DNA of 64,000 nt, taken from contig SPDT01000004.1 of the NCBI GenBank assembly GCA_008477525.1, forward strand, positions 496,001-560,000. The letters run 5' to 3'. The position numbers were made by a program, and so were the translations under genes. Of the stretch, positions 55,481 through 64,000 are shown in pieces (position 1 is the first letter of the stretch; every line of letters starts with the position of its first letter). Under the pieces are notes generated by a model. That model did not search any database. It was not told where the DNA came from and was given only the letters and a program-made list of their open reading frames with translations. This stretch comes from Hypomyces perniciosus (Eukaryota > Ascomycota > Sordariomycetes > Hypocreales > Hypocreaceae).

Positions 55481-57885
55481 TAAAACTACCCCGGCTGCTT
55501 AAAGCGTGACCATCCATTCCTCCACCATCTCCACACTTTTTTTTTCTGTGTATCCAATTTTCTTCCTCGTCTCTGGGCTCTGTTCCTTGTCGCCAAACGA
55601 TCCGTGTGCTCCTCCTCGCCTTTCATCTGCACCGAATACGGAGGAGATACATCCATACGAGTACAACCGTTTGGTCTCCGACCTACCCTAAGGATCAGCA
55701 TTTCAGTGATTTCACAGTCAACTGTGTGTGTACTTGGCCCAGCGCAGAAGGCCAGCCACGTCAAGATACGATGATTAATAATCTCGTCTTCGCCAAACAG
55801 ATAACAATCCAATCCAGACAGACGGACCCATTGACGGTTTATCGATAGCGAGAGAATCGAGACGCCTCTGGATCTGGACCCTTGTCTTATCGGGCCTGGT
55901 CGGAACCGTCTGCTCCATCCACACGCCTCTTCGAAGAAACAAGCCTTGCCCGGACAGGAAATCTCGCAGAAGATGAGCAATGGAGGCCCTTGACGCGGGA
56001 CCCGCTTGATGTCATGGATCGGCAGCCCTCTGGGAGCTCTGTATCCAACAGACTGAGAAACGGCGCTCCACTAGTCCCGCCCCAACCGCATGAAGTCCCT
56101 CTCTCGCTCGCTCTTTCAAGTCTTTCCAAGCCCCTCTCGTCACTCTACAGTGCCGCGTCGGTATTCGTACTCGGGGACTCGGGCGTTGCTGGTATTAGCG
56201 AGGAATGAGTTCCGAAATCATGATGTGCGTTTGTGCTCTCCTTTGCTGGCCAAAGCTTCAACAACTCCATGCCAACATGCCTTCAGCGGGTGTCCGCTTC
56301 GCCCATAGCCACCATGATGGCACTCGCCTCGCTCGGCTTGAAACTTGAGCGTGGCAACGAACCAACAAACATGCGAAAAACCGCTCCGAATTCGCCAAGC
56401 CTTAGAAAGTCCCTGATATTGATCATCACAACGCCAAAACGTCATACCTGGGTGCTCAGCACAGTAATTACATAGCAACTCAAGCGATCGTAAAACCCTA
56501 CCCCTTCTCGGTTCCGTCTTTCGTCACAGGCTCCGTCGCTTCACCGGTCGAATAGGTACCCAGCCGGCCTCTCGAGCTGGCCACATAAGGCTCCTCTCTG
56601 AGGATTATCATCATCGCGTCTCAGCTCCGTCTTTAACTGGCCCATCCCGATTTGTTGATCAGCAACACCACGAATCATCATTCCTTGACCGAAGGAGCTG
56701 GCCTGTCCAATCACCGTAATTATGAACCGAAGATTCTCGTCCCTCACAGCCTGCGGTCTCAGCAAATCGGCTTCCGCGCACTATCCAGCACGTCTCGAGC
56801 TGTCCCTGCCCTCCCTGCTTTGCGCTGCCACCTGCAACTCGCCCTCACCGAATACAGCCCCAGTCGCCGTCCCGCCTATCACTTCCCTGGTCGATATACA
56901 TACCGCCATGCCATGATATTTTTCTGCCGAACCTCGTGACGATATCCGGTTTGAGTTGCATTGTACTCCATACGACCTGACAAATCTTCTGTTTGTCGAC
57001 AGCTCCCTATTTCGCACGAGTAGGCTGTTCAGCTGCCGTCATGGTTGTTGTTCAGCCATCAAGCAAATTCCACACCTACGACCCCAGTTGTGCAACCGTT
57101 GATAGACGTTTAACAGCATCTGCTTCGTACCGCCAATCCTTCCAGGACTATGCCTATGCACCACTAATGATTCGTACTGCACTCTGACCATCCACCAAGC
57201 CACTTTCGGGGGTATCTGACCCGGGAGAGGTGTCGATGCTGATATGTACTCCATACGAAGTACTACTACCACGCAATAATACTGATATCCGACGAGCCAG
57301 CAGTTACCCGGTGCGCCAATACTCGTATGCCATGATCCTGGACCAGAAGCCTAGACATGATGATATCGGCACATATATTCGAAACTGATGACCAATTTCA
57401 CGGAAACTCATCGTGATTATCGTGGCCGCCGCCTACAGCTTTCCCACGACCCTCCCAAAAGCACAATGCACCTTGTATGTGCAAGTCCTCTTCCGAGACA
57501 GGCCAAGCAGGGTGGTATTCTACGCGCCGACTTTTCCCCTTGTGCAACACAAAACAATTTCGTGATCACCAACGGGTGAAAGCCCCTCTTCTTGTCTGCT
57601 AAGATTTTTCTCTCACTATGGACCACATGCATACGCACGTAACCCGTTGCATCCGCTATTGGCTTACCAGGTCGTCAGGGTTTATGACTCGGGATAATAG
57701 GATGAACACTAGGCAGGGAAGGCACGCAAGACAACAAACACACATCCACACAGCTCAGTTCACGGAGACATGACTGTAATCAGCAACTCCAAAGCCTTTG
57801 CGTAACACACCTTTTTTGCTCACGGACCTATTCTGCGAAACGGGTGGAGGGGTGTGTTCTCTACCTGACTCAAGGACAAGGCCAT
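55481..57885 (+). other. Unassigned region, possible non-coding transcript
   Basis: About 2.4 kb without a supported coding gene. At 55520-55620 the + strand has a long pyrimidine tract of the kind that precedes fungal transcription starts. After it come many short overlapping ORFs in all frames (for example 56014-56208 from an ATG, 56090-56308 and 56722-56916), none with a recognisable domain or a chain of in-phase splice sites. The + strand here would be convergent with the PEBP gene (stop at 57886). A long non-coding RNA or a highly spliced unknown gene is possible; the sequence alone does not decide. Confidence 0.3.
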
Positions 57886-58702
57886 TTACTCTTTCCAGCC
57901 ATCGCCGGCCCCCAGCATCCAGTTCAGGCTGACCAGGCGCAGCTGGTATTTCGAGACAAAGGCGCCAGTGTCGAATTTGCGCCTCTGGACGAATTCTTTG
58001 CCCCCAACGTCTTCCTTGGCGAGAGTCAGGCTGTCTGGCTCTCGGAACAGAAGAAAGAGGTACCGATGGGGTTTGGAACTTTGATGAGATTTCCTCGTAT
58101 TTAGCATATACTACTACACATACTATATGTCGTCATGGAAGTGAAGCTTTCATCACCGTGAAAAATGGAAAGGGCTAGCCCGGGGATGATCAGAGAGGGG
58201 CGGTAGGACAGGACTCAAAACTCACTCATCTTTGGGTCCAGGCCCGAGATACTCCGTCAGCGGCGACTTCGTCTCAGCGACGACACCATCGCCAGCGGGC
58301 TTCAGCCCGGGAAGAACCCAGTGGCGCCAGAAGGCAAACTGGCGGTCATCCGGAGTGGGCGCGTCCGGATCAACGAGCAGCAGCATATACGATGCATCTG
58401 ACGATACACCGATCTTTCATTCAAATAATACCTCAGCCGTGTCAGCTATTTGTTCATGATGACACGCTCGGACAACCCCGAAAGGAACTAACCTCCGGCT
58501 CGAAGCTGATGAATGGCGCAGTCTTGCATTCACCTGCACGAAAGAGGCTCCCCAGGCTGACTTCTCGCCCACCGAATGAGACGTCGAGTTTGGTGGTTGG
58601 TTTGAAGCCCTGTGGAATCAGCTCCTCTGCGACGCCAGGCACGATATGGGCCGCGGCCAAGGAGTCAGATAAGGCTTGCGCCAGGTCTTGAAGTGCCGCC
58701 AT
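57886..58702 (-). CDS. PEBP family protein, Tfs1-like carboxypeptidase Y inhibitor
   Basis: Phosphatidylethanolamine-binding protein fold; the yeast member Tfs1 inhibits vacuolar carboxypeptidase Y and binds Ira2. Three exons (58702-58489, 58397-58226, 58078-57886) give 192 aa. Family motifs are complete once spliced: EVNASYMLLLVDPDAPTPDD (junction 1), FAFWRHWVLPGL with the anion-site His, TEYLGPGPKDDSKPHRYLFL (junction 2, GxGPP-like loop), LLFREP, KEDVGGKEFVQRRKFD, and the C-terminal NWMLGAGDGWKE. The first donor used is GTTCCT four bases beyond a GTTAGT; only the former restores the frame. The start MAALQDLAQALSDSLAAAHI is the first in-frame ATG. No signal peptide, so cytosolic. Confidence 0.93.
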
Positions 58703-59905
58703 GACTACCGGGTAGGAACTTGATTTGTGTACTTCGTAGTGTGCTCTGTAAACCAGGCCAAATACCGAACACCGAGAACCTGCCGAGATCAATGCTAATG
58801 GGGGGTGAAGATACAGTAAGGATACAGCTAGTGCTGGTAGATGGGAGATTCCAGATCCAAGGTAGGAATTCTTGACATCAGGATCTTGTGTCGTGTGACA
58901 TAGCCTGAGTCAATATTGGTGGTAAGACGAGATAGACCAAGAGGAGGAGAATAGACGGTTAAGTATGAGGATAAGAGCGCGCTGATCGCTGACTGGTGGG
59001 ATAATTATCCCCGCGTTCGGGAACGCCCTCCTGTTTACTAATCCGAACGGAGTATTTATCACGATTTGCTTGCATATGTGCCTAGAAGCACTAGATCCTC
59101 TCGTTGCGGCCGCTTTCAAAGCATGTGAGATGTGGACTTTTGAAAAAAAAGAAGAAAAAAAAAAAGAAAAGAAATAAGCGAGGTATTGGTTTCGGCTTCT
59201 TCCAGAGGAAAGTCGTCAGCTGGTCTAGGTTAGCAAGTCAATGTCTCAGTTACCTTGTCTACCTATTAATAGATTCTGCCTGTCTCAGATGAGAGGAATG
59301 CTATCTCAACTTCAATCTCAGTTCTGGGTCCTACTTCGTACAGCAAGTGATTTACTTTAGCTTATAGATTCAGTATGGTCGTGGACGAAGGAACTCGATA
59401 CATTTCTCGATATATACGCTCCGATCTGTTTCACATATATTTAGTTACGGAAAACATCATCACGTAGCCCAAATGACGCATCTGCATTCCTATTCTGCGG
59501 TTGGTTGCCACGGACATCCATCTCCCATTCTCTTACACGCCTTGCCGTGTGTGTGAAGATGCTAGCAACGAAGATCTGCTGTTTTTCACCCCGGCTCTTC
59601 AGCCACTCTGGGGAATCCCTGTCCAAGGCAGACTTGGGTATTTGCAATCCCATACCCAACAGCTTTTAGGGTAAGATTACAGGGCCAAATGTAAATAACA
59701 GCTCTGGGATGAGGGCTCCGGGAGTTGAAATGCCGTTCATCTTGGCTGATTGGGCCGCATGTCTTGTCTGCGCCGAGAGCAAGGATTCTTTATCAATTAC
59801 TACTGAATATCCGCGCCATACATGATATATACATAATCCAATGATATTGGGATAGATGTCGTGATATCAGTCCCATGACCGTAGGCCCACATCCCATGAT
59901 CATCA
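58703..59905. other. Spacer: PEBP gene promoter / PLC gene 3' side
   Basis: About 1.2 kb. It contains an A/G homopurine tract (about 59143-59176, mostly poly-A) and TAC-N3-GTA motifs at 58730-58738 and 59332-59340. No gene supported. Confidence 0.5.
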
Positions 59906-61630
59906 TCACGCGTCCTCAAACTCAAACTTGACCAGTAGCGTGCACTTCGTCTCTCTCCCCTTGAGGTCCATCATCCTAATGAAGCTCCATCCGGGAGCCG
60001 CATACGACAGCCTCACAGCTGCAACTGCCATCTTCGGATTCCTTGCAAAGCTGTCATCGCTCTTGATGAGCATGCGCAAAAACACCAGCTCGTTGTCTTC
60101 ATATTCCCACTCTAGCGTCTCATCCCATATCGGGTCCGTTGCAGGCGGGTTCTCCCCCCGGTGCAGGAATCCCAGTCGATGATGCTTGTAAGGCGATGTC
60201 TTGCGCTTGGGGGGATCGTTGCGGCCATCAAAGGGGCCGTGTAAGGTGCAGGTGAGGTATGGCTTGAAGGAGTTCTCCTCTCTGTCTTCAATGATGGGAA
60301 TATCAGTGGCTCCTCCAACGTGGAGGCGCAGCTTCTTCATCCGTCCCGTGCTCAGTTTGCCATCGCCACCGATGCGCAGGGCTGCAGGTTTGAGCACGTA
60401 TCCATCCGAGCTGTCGAAAAGGGCGTGATTTAGTTGAACGCTGGCGTTGAAGGTTTGCCAGTTGAGTGCGCAGATCTGAGCGCCGATGCCCCAGAATTGG
60501 ACTGGCTTGAGGTTGGAGGATGAGATACGGGTGCCTTTGGGAAACACGCGCATCAAGTGACGAGCGTTATGGCAAGAAATCAGTTCACCCTTTATGGGGA
60601 GATGAGACGATAGACCGGATTCGGATACATTGATGAGATGGTGGTGCGGGCGGTTCAGCAGCTCTCCAGGATCATACCATGAATTGTCCCTCGGTTTCAC
60701 TGACTGGGCGTAGACTCCAAGCTCAGCAAGCTCAGGAATAATCCCCAGGGACGAAGTAGCCTTCTTGTTCTCATTGTACGCCTTGTGGGCCTGCCTTTGT
60801 TCCTCATCCTCCGACTCACCGTCCGAGACGCTATCGCTCTCTGTTACTTCGTCGGGGAGGTGATACTCGACGATGACTGTGATTTTGTGGTCAATCTCTC
60901 CAAGAGTTACATGCTCGCCCTGCCTATGGATATCAGTCTGCTCAATAGGCTCACCTAGCAGGCGGCGGCCAAAGACTTCTTTCATGATCTGGACAAGGCG
61001 AAGTTGGCCGTGGGGGCCGCAGTGGTTCTCCAAAGACAAGAAAATCGGGGCCACCAAACGGCCCTGCTGGCTTTCAGCCAGGGCAGACTCCTCGTCAAAC
61101 ACGTCCCGAATCGTCTCGCATACGGAACGAAAAAGAACATGGGACACAAGGGTGTAACCATGTGTCACCTTGGGCTCATCCTGGTCCTCGCTGTTGTCCC
61201 AGGCATCGATTTCGACGCACCTCGAGCCAGTCTTGATGGCGGTCTCATAGGCGGATGCAGATGACTGGCCGTACAGCTGATGCGCCAGCAAGTACGTGTT
61301 GTGACTGGAGCTGATGAAGTAGTCAGGCAGGGGATACGATGGATTGACCAGCGACTCAGGGGCCTTGAAAGTCCTTCTTTCGAGGAGGCTGCGCAGAGCA
61401 TCCGTCGGCTCATCCGAGTCCAAGCCAGCTTCGTGCTTGGATAAGATCTTATGGTGGGCGAGAAATGAACGGAGAGCATGGCTGACTCTCAGTTGGCCCT
61501 TGCTAGAATCGGCTTTGAGTGCGATGCGGCCTCCCCCAACGCTGTTCTGGACGATCGGGTCGCCTCTGTCGTCATCGTCATCAGATGTAAACGGACGGAG
61601 GCTAGACAGCCGTGATGCAAGCTCCGCCAT
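59906..61630 (-). CDS. Phosphoinositide-specific phospholipase C (delta-like)
   Basis: Hydrolyses PIP2 to IP3 and diacylglycerol in Ca2+-linked signalling; comparable to yeast Plc1, but short. A single exon gives 574 aa. A reduced helical N-terminal part stands where EF-hands would be (about 45-90). The X domain spans about 100-240: PDYFISSSHNTYLLAHQLYG with the first catalytic His, GSRCVEIDAWD, VTHGYTLVSHVLF with the second His, IFLSLENHCGPHGQ. A Ser/Asp/Glu-rich linker at about 260-285 leads to the Y domain at about 300-410 (AQSVKPRDNSWYDP, ISCHNARHLMRVFPKGTRIS, FWGIGAQICALNWQT, LFDSSDGYVLKP). A C2 domain runs to the C terminus (KKLRLHVGGATDIP, PIWDETLEWEYEDNELVFLR). No PH domain is seen. 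Fungi carry several such enzymes, so the paralogue is not assigned. Confidence 0.95.
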   Translation of the reverse strand: MAELASRLSSLRPFTSDDDDDRGDPIVQNSVGGGRIALKADSSKGQLRVSHALRSFLAHHKILSKHEAGLDSDEPTDALRSLLERRTFKAPESLVNPSYPLPDYFISSSHNTYLLAHQLYGQSSASAYETAIKTGSRCVEIDAWDNSEDQDEPKVTHGYTLVSHVLFRSVCETIRDVFDEESALAESQQGRLVAPIFLSLENHCGPHGQLRLVQIMKEVFGRRLLGEPIEQTDIHRQGEHVTLGEIDHKITVIVEYHLPDEVTESDSVSDGESEDEEQRQAHKAYNENKKATSSLGIIPELAELGVYAQSVKPRDNSWYDPGELLNRPHHHLINVSESGLSSHLPIKGELISCHNARHLMRVFPKGTRISSSNLKPVQFWGIGAQICALNWQTFNASVQLNHALFDSSDGYVLKPAALRIGGDGKLSTGRMKKLRLHVGGATDIPIIEDREENSFKPYLTCTLHGPFDGRNDPPKRKTSPYKHHRLGFLHRGENPPATDPIWDETLEWEYEDNELVFLRMLIKSDDSFARNPKMAVAAVRLSYAAPGWSFIRMMDLKGRETKCTLLVKFEFEDA

Positions 61631-62080
61631 GATCTCTCAACTCAACGATTCGGGTGCTTGCTTCTGAGGGTTGAGGCGCGGCGATTAGGCTTGAAGCAGA
61701 GCAGAGGGGCGAAGCAATGAAAGAGGGGAAAATGCTGTCCGTGCGACTGATAGTTGTGTGCAAGACACCGACGTTGAATGCCTCTTTGCACTGCCACTCT
61801 GCGACTTGGCCCCCAGAATCCCGTGATGTTTGCTGGATCTTGATGGTAGGATGGAGTAGTTCAGTTCAGCTGAGCACCTGGACAGACATCATTGGTTTTT
61901 GGCTTGAGCTGTTGGTTAATAGCGGGGTACGGAACTAGAGGCCGATTAGCATCGCCACACTCTGTAACGGATCAAGCGACAAGAAACGCCAATGTATTAA
62001 AGGAATGTTAGATAGAGCTTGAGAATAAATCGTAGGCCGCAGTTATCGGTTTTCAACATCGGGATAAAAATCCATACACC
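61631..62080. other. Spacer: PLC promoter / DUF7730 gene 3' end
   Basis: About 450 bp; nothing distinct seen. Confidence 0.45.
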
Positions 62081-63349
62081 TCAACGATAGAAAACCCAGT
62101 CCTCATGGCTGATCGTCGGGCCGCCATAACCGCCTTCTCCCATTGTGCACACAAAGGGAATGCTGAAATCTTTCTGCCCCAGTCGAACCCAATAACCTGA
62201 GCGGGAGGCAGAGCCGTTGAGTGGTCTCCAGTGTCTCTCGACTTTGCCGCAGTGGGCTTGCTCTACCTGCTCACCAGCTTCACGCGCCCGGTTTCTTTGA
62301 GCCTTGTACAGGGAGCTAGGAATTCCGACCGAGAACTGTTGGATATGGGGGCCTAGCTTTCGGGCCATACTGTCTACTGGTTTCATGATGACATTGTCCA
62401 CCCTCTCAATTCGGTTGTCGACCTTTGTTTGGCCATCAACGATTTTTGTTGGACACAGCTCCCCTTGCAGCGAGATGTGGAGATTCCTGACATTGGGAAA
62501 CATTGACGGCACTTTGTCTAGAAAGGACCGGAAAGACGCAAAGTCCCACAATGAATCCCTGGGGGGAGAGGTAGAGAACTTCGGGAAGGGTTCGAAGTCC
62601 CAAAGAAGCTCCACGGATCTGATGCTGGCCAGTCTCTGGGGGAGGAGAATTTGGTCTACACACATCAGCATCTCCTTGCTAGCGGTATGAATCGTGTTGG
62701 TAGAATATAGCACCTCGATGCCTTCGACATAACTAGCACGTAAACAGGGTCAGTGAGCACGTGCCTGGATGGCACTTGGAAACAGTAGAACACACGCTTG
62801 CCGACAGCTGAGGAGCCATCCCATGACCCCTATGGAGCGCCTTTTAGGGAGAAAGGATGGAGAAGCCTCAAATGCTACATTGTAGGGGAAGCCGTCGGTG
62901 CGACACAAGTCCTCAGCTGGTTGAACCTGGTCTGCGGGGGAGCGGAGGACTGGCGGATCTCGAGTGCAAACGGAGCTTCGCCACATCCATTGCTTTGGCA
63001 GTGATTTGTCGATGTTGATGCGCCAGTGGCCGTCATTCTTGTTGACACCCACGTTCTCTCGTGGCAATGGTGGATGGTTGTAGATAAGGTCCATGTGCAC
63101 TGTTTGGTTTCCGAACGCTTCAATCAAGATGGCGCGACGGATTTCTCGGGGGAGCTTTGTGAAAAAGGGGCTCTGGGCCTTGGCTTCGATGGTTGAGGAG
63201 ACGAGGCTCTCGCATGATGGCTTTGGCGTCAGATTCACTGGACGGTCACTTGGAAGTCTGGGAAGTGCTTCCAGAGGCTCGTTCGTCTTCTCCTTCTTAT
63301 TCTTCGCAGCGCGCCTCCTAGCAAACCACCTAGTCATTGCATTCGGCAT
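62081..63349 (-). CDS. DUF7730/2EXR-like fungal protein
   Basis: Matches the layout of the many fungal proteins annotated DUF7730 (F-box-like / 2EXR relatives) of unknown function. Two exons (63349-62796, 62732-62081; phase-2 intron) give 401 aa. A basic N terminus (RRRAAKNKKEK) precedes SPFFTKLPREIRRAILIEAF, the family's start of domain (FFxKLPxEIRxxI). The strings LLSCRQAYVEGIEVLYSTNT across the junction and the long IRSVELLWDFEPFP region are typical; CRQAYVEGIEVLY in particular confirms the splice. The ATG at 63349 is the only in-frame ATG close to the basic region; a longer open frame upstream lacks one. Genes of this class vary greatly in number between related fungi. Confidence 0.85.
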
Positions 63350-64000
63350 GATGATGAACGATGAAAGATGAAAGATTGCAATGATTCGGTTGGTCGATCG
63401 CGCAGCCCTGGTCAATCAGTTCGTTCAGCCGCGTTTGCGCGTCATGCCAAGTTGGCCGGGACATTGTCGCCTGAGCGCAGTCGTTTCAGAATGCATTTTG
63501 ATAGCACGAGTAGAAACAGAGAGAGACAGGCATTAAAAATGAAGCAATGAGTGGATTAATTTATTAATCCATAATTGAAAGACTGCTTGGAGTTCCTGAG
63601 CAGAGATAATACTAGTTACTAGATACTACTATCTATTACTGCGAGATAGGTATGAAGTATCTACGGCCTAAAATATCAGGCATCTACTACAGACCCGCTC
63701 TAATCTTATCAATGCTACTTAAAAGTTTCTACCTCAACCCTTTTTTTCCTTTCCTTTTCTTTTCTTCTTCTTTATGAACAACGCAAATAAACGTTCGGGT
63801 TTCTCCAAATTCTGTCTGGTATGAGGTGTAACGCCCAAGACTACTGGCTCGCGAGGAACGAAACGGAGAAGAAAGCGAACAATCTTGGGTGCGGTGTTCT
63901 CTGGCCTTGTGCCCTATGGAGAGGATCGCAATGATTGAACGTACATGCCGATGCTTAACGTGATTCAAATTGCATATGAGCCCGTCGTAGGCTGACTTGG
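63350..64000. other. AT-rich right end
   Basis: About 650 bp to the end of the window: the promoter of the DUF7730-like gene, then AT-rich DNA (about 63540-63780) with short homopolymers. No gene supported. Confidence 0.5.

Noticed and set aside
55882..56208. 108-codon + strand ORF
   Set aside because: Has no ATG at its start (begins at TTG); from the first ATG only about 65 codons remain, no domain, and no convincing splice chain.
57844..58104. 86-codon + strand ORF
   Set aside because: Antisense to exon 3 of the PEBP gene.
59143..59176. Retroposon poly-A tail
   Set aside because: An A-rich tract with G interruptions; no adjacent retroposon sequence or target-site duplication seen.

Overview
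The window is nuclear DNA of a filamentous ascomycete (Pezizomycotina; the gene content and intron style fit Eurotiomycetes, but genus and species cannot be fixed from the sequence alone). The reasons are many 45-150 bp introns with GTRNGT donors, CTRAY branch sites and YAG acceptors; typical fungal proteins (Hel2, Swr1, Mdm20, Ilm1, Cox23, Trs130, a CorA-like protein, BTB proteins, a DUF7730-type protein); and microsatellite-rich spacers. I rebuilt exon structures by hand by requiring phase-consistent joins. 23 protein genes are described, of which 21 to 22 look solid. I saw no tRNA, rRNA, CRISPR or intact transposon.

Layout. 0.1-7.8 kb: three minus-strand genes, namely hel2 (ribosome quality-control E3 ligase), a DEK_C/SWIB chromatin protein (Uaf30/Tri1-like) and a membrane-anchored DUF3445/haem-dependent N-demethylase-like protein. 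8.3-12.3 kb: a large vWA-domain protein of unknown role and a short hypothetical ORF. 12.7-14.65 kb: a seven-exon CorA-like membrane protein (+). 15.1-19.5 kb: NatB subunit mdm20/naa25 and the twin-Cx9C protein cox23 (-). 20.1-23.6 kb: a tandem pair of paralogous BTB proteins (+) around an AT-rich spacer. 23.8-26.6 kb: geranylgeranyltransferase-I beta (-), divergent from ilm1 (+). 27-36.7 kb: a CAMK-like kinase and the SWR1 remodeller (-). 37.3-43.1 kb: complex I NDUFB8 subunit, an unrecognised 585-residue protein and a secreted M20 peptidase (+). 43.2-49.7 kb: methionine-salvage mri1 (-), divergent from TRAPPII trs130 (+). 50-58 kb: a gene-poor, repeat-rich stretch holding only a SCOC-like coiled-coil gene (-). 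57.9-63.3 kb: a PEBP/Tfs1-like protein, a phosphoinositide phospholipase C and a DUF7730-like protein (-).

These are mostly unlinked housekeeping functions: translation quality control, N-terminal acetylation, prenylation, vesicle transport, respiration and chromatin. They do not form a pathway or a secondary-metabolite cluster. Several divergent pairs share short promoters (ilm1/ggt1-beta, swr1/NDUFB8, mri1/trs130).

The less ordinary signals are: (1) the tandem BTB pair with a shared Cys-rich C-terminal module; (2) a 9-bp hyphenated palindrome, TAC-N3-GTA, scattered through spacers but nearly absent from coding sequence; (3) an excess of pentanucleotide microsatellites and one uninterrupted tetranucleotide tract of about 213 bp; (4) a GC-AG intron in cox23; (5) a membrane-tethered DUF3445 protein; (6) unclassified vWA and 585-residue proteins; and (7) a 5.4 kb region without a clear gene that may hold a non-coding transcript.
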